From contig NZ_LBFC01000015.1 of NCBI RefSeq assembly GCF_001990485.1, positions 1-64,000 of the forward strand: a stretch of DNA of 64,000 nt, read 5' to 3'. This document shows positions 26,156 through 34,902 of this stretch, in pieces. This DNA is from Thermosipho affectus (lineage in GTDB: Bacteria; Thermotogota; Thermotogae; Thermotogales; Fervidobacteriaceae). Both the position numbers and the translations under genes were made by a program. The notes under the pieces were generated by a model. The model was not told the origin of the DNA. It did no database searches and saw nothing but the letters and a program-made list of their open reading frames with translations. Numbering within the stretch: position 1 is the stretch's first letter; the number at the start of each line of letters is the position of its first letter.

Positions 26156-27005
26156 ATTTTACACCAAAAATGTACTTAAATATCTCCAAATTCTTTCCGA
26201 ATATTATCGTTCCATCTTTAAAAATTTCATCGTATGCACTTAAGCTTCTCCATAAATCAAAAAATTTCGGATTTTTCTTGAACGCCAACGCATATATTTT
26301 CGTTGCACTGGCTTCTCCTGTACCTTTAATAATTTCCGCTTGACTCTTTGCTTGGGCTAAAATAACGGTAACCTTTTTATCCGCTTCTGCACGTATCTTT
26401 TGTGCCTCTTTTTGCCCCTCTGCTCTGATTTGCGCAGCTATACTATACCTTTCTGCTTTCATTCTTTCATACACCGACCTAACATTCTCAGTCGGAAGAT
26501 CCGCATGCTTCACCCTAACATCAACAACTTCTATTCCAAAATCCTTTAAATCTTCTCTTGAAAGCAACGTAACTTCTTTCAAAAAATTTGCCCTCTTATC
26601 GGAAATAATCTCATCAAAAGTGTGCTTTGCAAAGACATTTCTTATGTGAGAATATACTATATCATCTATCCTTGATTCTGCTAGAAAAATTGTTTTCATG
26701 GTTTCAATAAATTTTTTGGCATCATTTATTTTCCACAAGGCATACGTATCTACAATAAGCGTTTTTTTATCCAGCGTTATTATCTTTTCAGGCTCTATAT
26801 CGTACAACAATATCCTCTTTTCAAACTTTACCACATTATCCACAAACGGCATTTTAAAATGAACACCAGGTGTTGGATAAACCTTTAGAATCTGTCCAAA
26901 CCTTAACACTACTGCCTGTTGTGTTTGATCTACAACAAACATGGAGAGGGATAAAAAGATCAAAGCAATCACTAATATTGAAATAAACGTAATTGACTTT
27001 TTCAT
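26154..27005 (-). CDS. hflC: Membrane protease modulator HflC (SPFH/band 7)
   Basis: 283 residues. One N-terminal transmembrane helix (about 6-24), then a band 7 domain (VVDQTQQAVVLRFGQILKVYPTPGVHFKMPFVD) and a charged coiled coil (AAQIRAEGQKEAQKIRAEAD). In the known complex HflC pairs with HflK on the outer face of the membrane and regulates the FtsH protease. Its start overlaps the hflK stop by 4 bases, the usual hflKC arrangement. Confidence 0.95.
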   Translation of the reverse strand: MKKSITFISILVIALIFLSLSMFVVDQTQQAVVLRFGQILKVYPTPGVHFKMPFVDNVVKFEKRILLYDIEPEKIITLDKKTLIVDTYALWKINDAKKFIETMKTIFLAESRIDDIVYSHIRNVFAKHTFDEIISDKRANFLKEVTLLSREDLKDFGIEVVDVRVKHADLPTENVRSVYERMKAERYSIAAQIRAEGQKEAQKIRAEADKKVTVILAQAKSQAEIIKGTGEASATKIYALAFKKNPKFFDLWRSLSAYDEIFKDGTIIFGKNLEIFKYIFGVK

Positions 27006-27931
27006 TTTGTACCACCACCAATCAACTCGTTGACATCTAACAACTTCAACGCTCCACTGTCATCTAACACAAATACATTCTTCGTATTTGAAAATACCTC
27101 TTCTAACTTTTCAATTAACAATCTTTTCATTGTAATATCTGGTGCTATTTCGTATTCTTTTAAAACGCTTAAAAACCTATTTGTTTCACCTTCTGCTTCT
27201 AATATTTTTTCCTTTGCATAGGCTTCGGCCTTTCTTAGTATCTGTTCTGCTTCACCTTCTGCTTTAGGTACTATATCATTTGCATATCTATTTGCTTCGT
27301 TTATAAACCTTTCTTTATCCTGTTTGGCGTTGTTAACATCGTCAAATGCCTCTACCACTTGATCAGGAGGAGCAACTTCTTGTAAATACACTTTGTTAAT
27401 CAAAATTCCCGCTTCGTATTCATCTAGAATTTTTTGTACTTCTTCTGCAGTTTCTATGGCAATTTTATCCCTTTCAACGGTTAGAACATCGTCAATATTC
27501 CTTACCGCGACCCTTTCCCTTAAAACAGATTCAGTAGTAAACCGCACTATATTCTTTCCATTAATTATGTTAAATGCAAACTTTACCGGGTCCTTTATCT
27601 TATACTGCACCGCAACTTCTACACTAATAATATTTCCATCACCTGTCAACATCAAAGATTCTTCGGGAATTGTTCTATAACTTACACCACTGCGCGATTC
27701 AATAGTTCTAAACCCTATTTCTTCCTTTCTTATTGTCTCTACATCAACAATAACATGAGACTGTATTGGATAAGGTAAATGATAATGCATACCTGGTCCC
27801 GTTGAATGTGTATATTTACCAAATGTCTTTATCAAAGCAACTTCAGAAGGACCTACTTGATATACTCCTGTTCCCAAAAAGATTAAGATAATAACAATTA
27901 AAACTATCCATACGGTTATTTTCTTCCACAT
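27002..27931 (-). CDS. hflK: Membrane protease modulator HflK (SPFH/band 7)
   Basis: 309 residues. N-terminal membrane helix (about 5-24, WIVLIVIILIFLGTGVY) and a band 7 domain (VGPSEVALIKTFGKYTHSTGPGMHYHLPYPI). A coiled coil rich in Ala and Glu follows (AEGEAEQILRKAEAYAKEKILEAEGE). ATG 27931 follows GGAGGTG. The rubrerythrin terminator hairpin ends only about 18 bases upstream, so hflK has no obvious promoter of its own and may depend on read-through. Confidence 0.95.
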   Translation of the reverse strand: MWKKITVWIVLIVIILIFLGTGVYQVGPSEVALIKTFGKYTHSTGPGMHYHLPYPIQSHVIVDVETIRKEEIGFRTIESRSGVSYRTIPEESLMLTGDGNIISVEVAVQYKIKDPVKFAFNIINGKNIVRFTTESVLRERVAVRNIDDVLTVERDKIAIETAEEVQKILDEYEAGILINKVYLQEVAPPDQVVEAFDDVNNAKQDKERFINEANRYANDIVPKAEGEAEQILRKAEAYAKEKILEAEGETNRFLSVLKEYEIAPDITMKRLLIEKLEEVFSNTKNVFVLDDSGALKLLDVNELIGGGTK

Positions 27932-27948
27932 TTAACCACCTCCAAAAT

Positions 27949-27972
27949 AATAAGGGGGATTCCCCCCTTATT
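27949..27972 (-). terminator. Hairpin after rubrerythrin, before hflK
   Basis: AATAAGGGGG / CCCCCTTATT with a short loop. On the minus strand it ends in TTATTTT directly before the hflK ribosome site. It looks like an intrinsic terminator placed inside a transcription unit. Confidence 0.8.
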
Positions 27973-27973
27973 C

Positions 27974-28480
27974 TTAAAATTCCACAAATTTATCTTTAGG
28001 AGCACCACATACAGGACACTTTTCAGGTGCTTCATCTTCTACTGTATATCCACAGATTGGACATATATAAATCTTTTCTGCAGGATAATCTTCTCCTTTT
28101 TCAACTAATTCTTTGGCTTTCTTGTACATCTCTGCGTGTATTTTTTCCGCTTCAAGTGCATAATTTGTGCTTCTTACCGCTTCCTTTTCCTCTTGAAATT
28201 CCGCTGCATTTTTGTATACGGGATACATCTCCTCGATTTCAAAAGTCTCTCCATCAATACAGCTTTGTACATTTTCTTTCATATCATCGGAGAGTTTTTT
28301 CAATACCTTAAAGTGATTTTTGGCATGAACATACTCAGCATATGCAATAGCTTTAAAAAGTTTCGAAAGCTTTATTAACCCCTTCTTTTCCGCCTCTTCT
28401 GAAAAAATCAAGTATTTCATATGTGCCATGGATTCACCCGCAAAAGCAGCTTCTAAAAATTGTTTTGTCATATCTCTCAT
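27974..28480 (-). CDS. Rubrerythrin
   Basis: 168 residues. The N-terminal four-helix diiron domain has EAAFAGESMAHMKY, EYVHAKNH and EAEKIHAEMY, giving Glu/His iron ligands. The C-terminal rubredoxin-like domain has CPICG and CPVCG spaced as an FeS4 site. It reduces hydrogen peroxide using rubredoxin, so it protects a strict anaerobe. ATG follows GGAGGTG by 5 bases, and it has its own promoter at 28501-28530. Confidence 0.97.
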   Translation of the reverse strand: MRDMTKQFLEAAFAGESMAHMKYLIFSEEAEKKGLIKLSKLFKAIAYAEYVHAKNHFKVLKKLSDDMKENVQSCIDGETFEIEEMYPVYKNAAEFQEEKEAVRSTNYALEAEKIHAEMYKKAKELVEKGEDYPAEKIYICPICGYTVEDEAPEKCPVCGAPKDKFVEF

Positions 28481-28500
28481 TATTTCACCTCCCGCAATTC

Positions 28501-28530
28501 ATTATATCATTTTTTCTCAATTAAATTCAA
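28501..28530 (-). promoter_or_regulatory. Promoter of rubrerythrin (and perhaps hflKC)
   Basis: TTGAAT (28525-28530), 18 bp spacer, TATAAT (28501-28506) with a TGA extension. The TGA also forms the glyS stop codon, so the promoter lies in the 3' end of glyS. Confidence 0.78.
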
Positions 28531-30492
28531 ATCACCAAGTTTTAAGAACAGTTTATCAAGATTTTTTAAAAATGCTAATCTGTTCATACGTATATCATCC
28601 TGTTTAGTCATTACAAAGACGTTATCAAAATAATTGTCTATATATGTTCTAAATTCTATTAAATAAGAAAGCGCCGCTTTGAAATCTAATTTTTCCAATG
28701 ATTCTAAAACTTTTGGCTTTACTTCGATATATTTGTTAAATAAATCTTTTTCCGCTTTATCGAGAAACTTTGTACTATCAAAATCGAATGAATTGTGTTT
28801 TTTGGATATATTGTGAACTCTCTCAAACCCCGTAAGAAGTGTTTTAAATTCTTCTTTATCCACAATGTTCATTAACGCATCAGCAATTAATCTTCCCCTA
28901 AGCGGTCTTTTCCAGAATTTTTTTACAGCTCTTGCAATATCATACCTTGCGGATGTGTTAAATAATTCGTATCTTGTTTCAAAAAATTCAAATAATTCTT
29001 TCGGGATTTCTTTTTCAAATAACGAAGAAGAAAATTTTATAAGTTCTTCTAAATCTATATCCCAAGAAAAATGTACAGCAATATCAAATATCGTATCCAC
29101 CTTTTTTCTCAATCCAAAAGGATCCTTTGATCCAGAGGGAATATTACCCACTATGAAATTTCCCACAATTGTATCTAACCTATCCGCTATGGCAACTATT
29201 GCGCCTGAAACATTTTTTGGAACATCTTTGTAATGTTCTTCTATTCCCAATGCCACATTGTAATCTTCTCCATCTTTTAGCGCATATATTCTTCCCATTA
29301 CACCTTGCAATTCAGGAAATTCATATACCACATTAGATGCAATATCTGCTTTACATAAATAAGCTGTTCTTAAAACCCTCTTTTTATCTGAAAAATCTAT
29401 TTTTAAATCATCTGATAATTTCTCCGAAATTTTTTGAATTCTTTCAACTTTATCCATTAGAGTTCCAAGTGATTTTTGAAAAACTATATCTTTCAAACTC
29501 TCATTAAACTTCTCAAGGGGTATTTTTAAATCTTTTTGGTAATAATACCTTGCATCTTCTAATCTCGCATTGACAACCTTTTCATACCCTTTTCTTATTA
29601 ACTCTATTTTACCATTTGGTGAATCAATAAAAGAAAGGAACTTATTTGTAATTTTGTCATTCTCATATACAGTAAACGATCTTTGATGATGCTTTATTGT
29701 AGTTGTGATTAGCTCTTCAGGAAGTGAAAGATATTTCTCCAAAAATCTTCCCTCAAGTAAAATGGGATATTCCGTTAAAGTTACTACTTCATTTATTAAA
29801 TCATCATCTAGGCTTGACTTGTATTTTTTCAAACTCTCAAGAACTTTCTCCTTTCGTTCCGTATGCAATGCTATTACTTTTAATTCCCTTAACTTTTCAA
29901 GATAATCTTCCACTCCTTCTATTTCCACAATGTTATTTTCTACAAACCTATGTCCATACGTTCTATTGGATGCTTTTATTCCAAACAATTCAAATTCCAA
30001 AACATCTCCATTGTAAACGGATAAAACCCAATGCGGAACTCTAACAAAGGAAAATCTTCCGTCCCCCCATCTCATCGGCTTTTTAAAACTAAGGCTGTAA
30101 ATAATTCCAGGGATTTTTTCCTTTAACAATTCTCTTGCGCTTTTTCCCTCAATTTTCTTTGATATAAATACGTAGTTATCTTTAATCTTTATATCCTCAA
30201 TACTTGCATTATTTGATTTTAAAAAACCATTTAACGCCTTTGTAGGATTGTTGTTTTCGTCAAAAGCTATATTTTTTGAAGGTCCTCTTTTTTCAATTAT
30301 CTTATCCTTTTGTTTTTCGTCCACTTTTAAGACAAAAAAACCAAACCTTCTTGGAGCATAAAAAACTGTTAAACCTTCGTAATTTAACCCTTCGCTTTCA
30401 AAAAAATCCTTGAGTTTTTGATAAAGTTGTATCAAAATGTTATTTACCTCTGTTGTTGGAAGTTCCTCGAGACCTATTTCAAATATATACAT
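28507..30492 (-). CDS. glyS: Glycyl-tRNA synthetase beta subunit
   Basis: 661 residues, slightly short for the bacterial beta subunit. ELGLEELPTTEV-like opening (FEIGLEELPTTEV), GPSKNIAFDENNNPTKALNGF and a central HD-type region (RLDTIVGNFIVGNIPSGSKDPFGLRKK) followed by the tRNA-binding C terminus. Together with GlyQ it forms the alpha2beta2 enzyme that charges tRNA-Gly, including the tRNA-Gly at 37540. It starts 1 base before the glyQ stop ends, the usual coupled pair. Confidence 0.97.
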   Translation of the reverse strand: MYIFEIGLEELPTTEVNNILIQLYQKLKDFFESEGLNYEGLTVFYAPRRFGFFVLKVDEKQKDKIIEKRGPSKNIAFDENNNPTKALNGFLKSNNASIEDIKIKDNYVFISKKIEGKSARELLKEKIPGIIYSLSFKKPMRWGDGRFSFVRVPHWVLSVYNGDVLEFELFGIKASNRTYGHRFVENNIVEIEGVEDYLEKLRELKVIALHTERKEKVLESLKKYKSSLDDDLINEVVTLTEYPILLEGRFLEKYLSLPEELITTTIKHHQRSFTVYENDKITNKFLSFIDSPNGKIELIRKGYEKVVNARLEDARYYYQKDLKIPLEKFNESLKDIVFQKSLGTLMDKVERIQKISEKLSDDLKIDFSDKKRVLRTAYLCKADIASNVVYEFPELQGVMGRIYALKDGEDYNVALGIEEHYKDVPKNVSGAIVAIADRLDTIVGNFIVGNIPSGSKDPFGLRKKVDTIFDIAVHFSWDIDLEELIKFSSSLFEKEIPKELFEFFETRYELFNTSARYDIARAVKKFWKRPLRGRLIADALMNIVDKEEFKTLLTGFERVHNISKKHNSFDFDSTKFLDKAEKDLFNKYIEVKPKVLESLEKLDFKAALSYLIEFRTYIDNYFDNVFVMTKQDDIRMNRLAFLKNLDKLFLKLGDLNLIEKK

Positions 30493-31343
30493 TACTCCTC
30501 ACCTTCCTCGTACTCTATAAATCTTTTTGCACATAACGTCGCCATATTTCTAATATCCCTTATGTAATTTTGCCTCTGTGCAACACTAATTACATTTCTA
30601 GCATCAAGTAAATTAAAAGTATGCGAACACTTGATCAATTGTTCATAAGCAGGTAAGAAGAGATTATCTTCTATTAGAGCTTTGAATTCTTTTCTGTATA
30701 TTTCATATAACTTGAACAATTTCTCTACATCTGCTTTTTCAAAATTGTACAAGGAAAATTGCCTTTCATTTTCCAAGAATAGTTCACCGTATTTTACATC
30801 TTTATTCCACATTACATCATAGACATTATTCACACTTTGTAGATACATGGCGATTCTTTCAACCCCATACGTTATCTCAAGTGGAATCTTTTTTAAAGAA
30901 ATTCCACCCACTTGTTGAAAATAGGTAAATTGAGTAATTTCCATACCATCTAACCAAACTTCCCAACCTATTCCCCACGCTCCAAGTGTAGGAGATTCCC
31001 AATTGTCTTCTACAAATCTTATATCGTGGTCTTTGGGATTTATTCCAATACTTTCAAGAGATTTTAAATACATCTCCTGTGAATCTTCGGGATTTGGTTT
31101 TAATATAACTTGGTACTGCAAAAATCTTTGCATCCTGTTGGGATTTTCCCCATACCTTCCATCTGTAGGTCTTCTACTTGGCTGAACAAATGCCACCTTC
31201 CAGTCTCTTTTTCTCAAAACTCCAAAAAAAGTTGAAGGGTGAAACGTACCTGCACCCATTTCCATATCGTACGGAAGGTCTATAAAACAACCTTGATTAG
31301 CCCAAAATTCATCTAATCTCCTTATTATATCCTGCAAATACAC
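30492..31343 (-). CDS. glyQ: Glycyl-tRNA synthetase alpha subunit
   Basis: 283 residues. [41 protein letters not shown] and [10 protein letters not shown] are class II catalytic-core signatures of the bacterial alpha subunit, which forms glycyl-adenylate. Start is GTG 31343 after GGGAGGATG. Upstream lie a membrane protein gene and rodA in the same direction. Confidence 0.97.
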   Translation of the reverse strand: MYLQDIIRRLDEFWANQGCFIDLPYDMEMGAGTFHPSTFFGVLRKRDWKVAFVQPSRRPTDGRYGENPNRMQRFLQYQVILKPNPEDSQEMYLKSLESIGINPKDHDIRFVEDNWESPTLGAWGIGWEVWLDGMEITQFTYFQQVGGISLKKIPLEITYGVERIAMYLQSVNNVYDVMWNKDVKYGELFLENERQFSLYNFEKADVEKLFKLYEIYRKEFKALIEDNLFLPAYEQLIKCSHTFNLLDARNVISVAQRQNYIRDIRNMATLCAKRFIEYEEGEE

Positions 31344-31357
31344 CTTTTCATCCTCCC

Positions 31358-31990
31358 TTATCTACCTGGAACGTATAGATTATACGTCTTTTTTAAATTA
31401 CTAACAGTCATATCGGTAATGTGCACCACTTTTGTAGGATGGTAAGAAGATCCTACTCCATAGAATAAAAGGTATACCTTTCCCGCTTTTCCCACAACTA
31501 TATCCACATCGGGTGTTACTACAATATCGTAATCTGTCTTTATTCTAGGTTCTTTAAAATAATAAAATTTGTATTTTGAAAGACCTGGTAAAAGTTCTCT
31601 TGAAAAATACGTCTTTTTGCCTCTTTTAACGGTAACCCAACTAGATTCCTGACCAACCACAAAGACCATAAAGTAACCTGTTCCCGGTTCATCGTAAATA
31701 TTGTTTAAAACTTGCTCTAGGTCTGCGCCAAAATTTCTTAAGTAATTAACCGAAAGAATGTATTTATCAACTATGGAATTGGGGCCTAATTTTGACTCCA
31801 AATCCTTTATCTTTACTTCATAACTTTCAAGTTTTTTGTTTACGTAATTTTTCAGCGCATTATAGTCATTTAATATTTTCCTGTATCTAAAAAAATTACC
31901 AAATGCAAAAAACACAGTTATTACAAAAATCAAAACAATAGATAGTACAATCAAAAAAGGCCAAATTGATTCTTTTTTTCTCCTCATCAA
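31358..31990 (-). CDS. Membrane-anchored protein with coiled coil, unknown function
   Basis: 210 residues. A basic N terminus (MMRRKKE) precedes one membrane helix (about 10-31), then a coiled coil (about 35-67, [21 protein letters not shown]). A beta-rich extracytoplasmic domain with [16 protein letters not shown] and [17 protein letters not shown] follows. The topology recalls MreC or septal proteins, and it is coupled to rodA (4 bp overlap), so a role in wall synthesis is plausible. I recognise no family. Confidence 0.7.
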   Translation of the reverse strand: MMRRKKESIWPFLIVLSIVLIFVITVFFAFGNFFRYRKILNDYNALKNYVNKKLESYEVKIKDLESKLGPNSIVDKYILSVNYLRNFGADLEQVLNNIYDEPGTGYFMVFVVGQESSWVTVKRGKKTYFSRELLPGLSKYKFYYFKEPRIKTDYDIVVTPDVDIVVGKAGKVYLLFYGVGSSYHPTKVVHITDMTVSNLKKTYNLYVPGR

Positions 31991-33054
31991 ACCACCTTCC
32001 TGCTTTTATCTACAAGCGCCAGTGCCTTTAGCAAAAAACCCACCATTAATCCAAAAATAAACGTAGATGTCCCACCATAACTGATAAAAGGTAAAGGGAT
32101 ACCTGTAACTGGCATTATACCTATGTTCATACCGATATTTTCAAATACGTGAAAAACAAAAACAGCGAGAATCCCAACAGAAACTAATTTCCAATAATCA
32201 TCTTTATAGTATTTCATTTTTGAAAAAACCCTTAAGACTATTAAAATATACACACTTAATAATATTATACTTCCCAAAAAACCAAACTGCTCTCCTATTG
32301 CGGAAAATATAAAATCCGTTTCCATTTTTGGCACATAATATCCTTTAACAGCTGGTGAAATTAGATATCCATTTCCAAATAATCCACCAGACCCTATCGC
32401 ACTCCTTGACATTATAACGTTGTATGCCGCACCTTTTGCGTATTTTTCAGGATTTAAAAATGATAAAATCCTGTTTCTCTGATAATCTTTCAAGAAAAAA
32501 AAGTATACAATAGGTATCATAGTAAAACCCGTTCCTATAAGTGGTAATATTATCTTTAAAGATACTCCTGAAAAATACAACAATATAAACCAAATAAACA
32601 CGTGCAAAATCGTCATTCCCAAATCAGGTTCCTTTAAGATAAGAAAAACGGGAATTAATGTAGCTACAATAGAAATAAATATACTTTTTACATCTCTTTT
32701 TAAAAAGATATAACTTAATAAAAGTATCAAAGTAAGTTTTGAAAGTTCAGATGGTTGAAAAGAAACTCCAAAAATTCTAAACCATCTAATTGAACCATAT
32801 ATTCTTGTTCCAAAAAATAACACAGCTAAAAGTAAAATAGTTGATAAAAAATAAAGCAAAAATATCATTTTACGTAAAAAATTCTCTTTTAAAAAATATA
32901 CAGATATAGCGCCAAATGCAGCTAAAAAATCCCAAATAAGCTGTTTTAAAAAAAGTGTCTTTGAAACACTATACAGGTTTAAAAGACCAAAAATCATTAA
33001 AATTACCATGAAAAGAAACACTACCAAATCAAATTTTTTATTTTCTTTCACCAC
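31987..33054 (-). CDS. rodA: RodA/FtsW-family peptidoglycan glycosyltransferase
   Basis: 355 residues with about 10 membrane helices. SEDS motifs: GSIRWFRIFGVSFQPSELSK, KEPDLGMTIL, and the C-terminal GIMPVTGIPLPFISYGGTS. RodA polymerises glycan strands from lipid II during elongation. The form is short and closer to RodA than FtsW, with no divisome genes nearby. Start is GTG 33054 with only a loose GGGTGAT upstream. The first gene of a leftward run to glyS. Confidence 0.93.
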   Translation of the reverse strand: MVKENKKFDLVVFLFMVILMIFGLLNLYSVSKTLFLKQLIWDFLAAFGAISVYFLKENFLRKMIFLLYFLSTILLLAVLFFGTRIYGSIRWFRIFGVSFQPSELSKLTLILLLSYIFLKRDVKSIFISIVATLIPVFLILKEPDLGMTILHVFIWFILLYFSGVSLKIILPLIGTGFTMIPIVYFFFLKDYQRNRILSFLNPEKYAKGAAYNVIMSRSAIGSGGLFGNGYLISPAVKGYYVPKMETDFIFSAIGEQFGFLGSIILLSVYILIVLRVFSKMKYYKDDYWKLVSVGILAVFVFHVFENIGMNIGIMPVTGIPLPFISYGGTSTFIFGLMVGFLLKALALVDKSRKVV

Positions 33055-33109
33055 ACATCACCCAAAAAATTATATCACAAAATTTAAACTAATTAGTTAA
33101 AAAAAGTTA

Positions 33110-33138
33110 TTGACATCAAGAACATATTATGTTAAAAT
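33110..33138 (+). promoter_or_regulatory. Promoter of the tRNA-Cys/tRNA-Met unit
   Basis: TTGACA (33110-33115), 17 bp spacer, TAAAAT (33133-33138), 12 bases before the tRNA-Cys 5' end. It may also feed rpsF through the terminator at 33313-33334. Confidence 0.88.
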
Positions 33139-33149
33139 GTGACTTGCGA

Positions 33150-33226
33150 GGCGACGTGGCCAAGCGGTCTAAGGCGGGGGTCTGCAAAATCCCTATTCGT
33201 GGGTTCAAATCCCACCGTCGCCTCCA
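33150..33226 (+). tRNA. tRNA-Cys (anticodon GCA)
   Basis: Acceptor GGCGACG / CGTCGCC, anticodon loop CTGCAAA in stem GGGGT / ATCCC (one G-U or mismatch), T-loop TTCAAAT, U73 and encoded CCA. Reads UGC and UGU. Confidence 0.93.
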
Positions 33227-33235
33227 AAAGGAAGT

Positions 33236-33311
33236 GGGCTCGTAGCTCAGTTGGCAGAGCGTCCGGCTCATAACCGGATGGTCGGGGGTTCGATTCCTCC
33301 CGAGCCCACCA
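33236..33311 (+). tRNA. tRNA with CAT anticodon (elongator Met or Ile2)
   Basis: Acceptor GGGCTCG / CGAGCCC, A73, encoded CCA, anticodon stem TCCGG / CCGGA with loop CTCATAA. The three G-C pairs of an initiator stem (GGG/CCC) are missing, so it is not the initiator. Sequence alone does not separate elongator tRNA-Met from the lysidine-modified tRNA-Ile that also carries CAT. Confidence 0.92.
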
Positions 33312-33312
33312 G

Positions 33313-33334
33313 AAAGGGAGCTTTAGCTCCCTTT
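33313..33334 (+). terminator. Terminator after tRNA-Met
   Basis: AAAGGGAGC TTTA GCTCCCTTT followed by ATTTC. Partial read-through into rpsF is possible, since I see no clear promoter between it and rpsF. Confidence 0.85.
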
Positions 33335-33341
33335 ATTTCTG

Positions 33342-33374
33342 AAGTCCCGTTCCGCAAGGAATTTGCGGGACCTT
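33342..33374 (+). promoter_or_regulatory. Structured rpsF leader, probable S6:S18 binding RNA
   Basis: Two stacked helices: outer AAG-TCCCG (33342-33349) pairs with CGGGA-CTT (33366-33374, one bulge). The inner hairpin is TTCC GCAA GGAA (33350-33361) with a GNRA loop, leaving TTTG as a one-sided bulge. A 26-base single-strand run to the rpsF ATG follows. Many bacteria have an autoregulatory S6:S18 leader at this place; a CCG is present in the loop region. The match to the known motif is by eye only. Confidence 0.5.
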
Positions 33375-33400
33375 AATAGTCCGAGGGAGGAGGTGTAGGA

Positions 33401-33760
33401 ATGAGGATTTACGAAACAATGTTTATTGTAAAACCAGATATTACCGAGGAAGAACGAGAAAATATTGCAAACGGTGTTGTAGAATTTTTAAAGGAAAAGC
33501 TTGGTGCACAAGTTGACAACGTAGACAGATGGGGTATAAAGAAAACGGCATATCCACTTAAAAAGTATAACGAAGCAGATTATACCGTGGTTTATTTCAG
33601 AGGAGAAGGATTGGAGCTTACAAGTCTTGAATCTTATTTCAAGGTAAGACCTGAATTTTTAAGATGGCAAACATTCAGAAGAATAGACCTTGAAAAAAAG
33701 GAAAAAAAGCAATCAGGGAAAGTAGAGGTGTCTGAGAATACCGAGAAGGTGGAAGAGTGA
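33401..33760 (+). CDS. rpsF: 30S ribosomal protein S6
   Basis: 119 residues. MRIYETMFIVKPDITEEERENI and DRWGIKKTAYPLKKYNEADYTVVYF are S6 hallmarks; the acidic, lysine-rich tail is normal. It binds S18 in the platform of the small subunit. The ribosome site GGGAGGAGGTG lies about 6 bases before ATG. It heads rpsF-ssb-rpsR, the common bacterial order, and overlaps ssb by 4 bases. Confidence 0.98.
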   Translation: MRIYETMFIVKPDITEEERENIANGVVEFLKEKLGAQVDNVDRWGIKKTAYPLKKYNEADYTVVYFRGEGLELTSLESYFKVRPEFLRWQTFRRIDLEKKEKKQSGKVEVSENTEKVEE

Positions 33761-34155
33761 ATTATAACAAGGTCGTCCTTGTTGGGCGGCTAACTAGGGA
33801 TCCTGAAGCAAGACAAACGACAAATGGTACCTTGGTTGTCAATTTCACGCTTGCGGTAAATAGAGGAATAAGAAACGATGATGTAGACTTTATAAGAATC
33901 GTTACGTTTAATAAATTAGCAGAGTTTGTACAAAATTATTTAACAAAAGGAAGATTAGTACTTGTCGAAGGGAAATTAAGGATAAATAGATGGCAAACAA
34001 GTGATGGACAAAATAGAAGTACACCTGAAATTTGGGCTGATCAGGTTGTTTTTATGGAAAAGAAAAGTGACGTTATCAACGAAAGCACAGATGAAAGTGT
34101 AGTAGAATACGATGAATTATTCGATGAAAACGATAATGACGAACCACCGTTTTGA
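33757..34155 (+). CDS. ssb: Single-stranded DNA-binding protein
   Basis: 132 residues. The OB fold opens MNYNKVVLVGRLTRDPEARQTTNGTLV and has NFTLAVNRG, FIRIVTFNKLAEF and YLTKGRLVLVEGKL. A short acidic linker ends in DNDEPPF, the tail that recruits repair and replication proteins. GTG start overlaps the rpsF stop (GTGA), so translation is coupled. At 132 residues it is a compact SSB with a short linker, as in Thermotoga. Confidence 0.97.
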   Translation: MNYNKVVLVGRLTRDPEARQTTNGTLVVNFTLAVNRGIRNDDVDFIRIVTFNKLAEFVQNYLTKGRLVLVEGKLRINRWQTSDGQNRSTPEIWADQVVFMEKKSDVINESTDESVVEYDELFDENDNDEPPF

Positions 34156-34180
34156 TCTTTGAAAAAAGGAGGTAATACGT

Positions 34181-34405
34181 ATGAAATATAGAAGGAAAAA
34201 GAGAGTAAAAGTATGTAAGCTTTGTCAGGCAAAAGTTGAATACGTTGATTACAAAGATACAAAACTTTTAAGGGAATTTCTAACTGAAAAGGAAAAGATA
34301 GTTCCAAGAAGACTTACTGGAAATTGTGCAAAGCACCAAAGAATGGTTAAAACGGCAATTAAAAGGGCAAGACATATGGCACTCCTACCATACGTAAAGT
34401 ATTGA
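34181..34405 (+). CDS. rpsR: 30S ribosomal protein S18
   Basis: 74 residues. Basic N terminus, CKLC at about 12-15 and NCAKHQ near 49, suggesting a zinc-binding (C+) form. [33 protein letters not shown] is the conserved core that contacts S6 and 16S rRNA. AAGGAGG lies before ATG. The stop codon overlaps the -35 of the next tRNA promoter. Confidence 0.98.
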   Translation: MKYRRKKRVKVCKLCQAKVEYVDYKDTKLLREFLTEKEKIVPRRLTGNCAKHQRMVKTAIKRARHMALLPYVKY

Positions 34406-34430
34406 CAAGTTCTTTGAAATAAGATATAAT
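34402..34430 (+). promoter_or_regulatory. Promoter of tRNA-Thr/Tyr-rpmG-tRNA-Trp-secE unit
   Basis: Perfect consensus TTGACA (34402-34407), 17 bp spacer, TATAAT (34425-34430), 14 bases before tRNA-Thr. The -35 lies on the rpsR stop codon. Confidence 0.93.
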
Positions 34431-34444
34431 ATTACTCGCGGCGA

Positions 34445-34520
34445 GCCAGCGTAGCTCAACCGGTAGAGCGATTGATTTGTAATCAATAGGTTGAGGGTTC
34501 AAGTCCCTCCGCTGGCTCCA
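34445..34520 (+). tRNA. tRNA-Thr (anticodon TGT)
   Basis: Acceptor GCCAGCG / CGCTGGC, anticodon stem ATTGA / TCAAT with loop TTTGTAA, T-loop TTCAAGT, encoded CCA. Reads ACA and, by wobble, other ACN codons. Confidence 0.96.
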
Positions 34521-34529
34521 AATATGGGT

Positions 34530-34616
34530 GGTGAGGTGCCCGAGTGGCCAAAGGGGGCGGACTGTAAATCCGCTGGCAGAATGCCTTCGAAGGTTCGAAT
34601 CCTTCCCTCACCACCA
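34530..34616 (+). tRNA. tRNA-Tyr (anticodon GTA)
   Basis: Type II tRNA: acceptor GGTGAGG / CCTCACC, anticodon loop CTGTAAA, long variable arm (TGGCAGAATGCCTTCGA), A73 and encoded CCA. Spaced 9 bases from tRNA-Thr. Confidence 0.95.
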
Positions 34617-34644
34617 GATTTTTTTAGTAGGAGGGAAAGGAAAA

Positions 34645-34794
34645 ATGAGAATACAAGTTGCTTTGAAATGTAAAGAATGTGGAAATAAAAATTATTACAC
34701 GACTCGCGAAAAAAACAGAAAAGAAAAACTCTCTCTTAGAAAATATTGCCCAAAATGTAACAAACACACCCAACATATCGAGACAAAAGCTTAA
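34645..34794 (+). CDS. rpmG: 50S ribosomal protein L33
   Basis: 49 residues: [23 protein letters not shown], then [20 protein letters not shown] and CPKC form the zinc site of the C+ type. ATG 34645 lies after AGGAGGGAAAGG. It sits between tRNA-Tyr and tRNA-Trp, a placement common upstream of secE-nusG. Easily missed because it is so short. Confidence 0.96.
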   Translation: MRIQVALKCKECGNKNYYTTREKNRKEKLSLRKYCPKCNKHTQHIETKA

Positions 34795-34803
34795 TCCACA
34801 CGC

Positions 34804-34879
34804 AGGGGCGTAGCTCAACTGGCAGAGCACCGGTCTCCAAAATCGGGTGTTGCGGGTTCAAGTCCTGCCGCCCCTGCCA
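34804..34879 (+). tRNA. tRNA-Trp (anticodon CCA)
   Basis: Acceptor AGGGGCG / CGCCCCT, G73, encoded CCA, anticodon loop CTCCAAA in stem CCGGT / ATCGG, T-loop TTCAAGT. CCA reads UGG only, so it gives no reason to expect UGA to be read as Trp. Confidence 0.96.
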
Positions 34880-34902
34880 ATTTTTTTTATGGGGGAGATA
34901 GC

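Noticed and set aside
33236-33311. Initiator tRNA-fMet
   Set aside because: The anticodon stem is TCCGG/CCGGA, without the three consecutive G-C pairs of initiators, and the first acceptor pair is a normal G-C.
33342-33374. Intrinsic terminator before rpsF
   Set aside because: No T-run follows the hairpin and the real terminator with T-run lies just upstream at 33313-33334.
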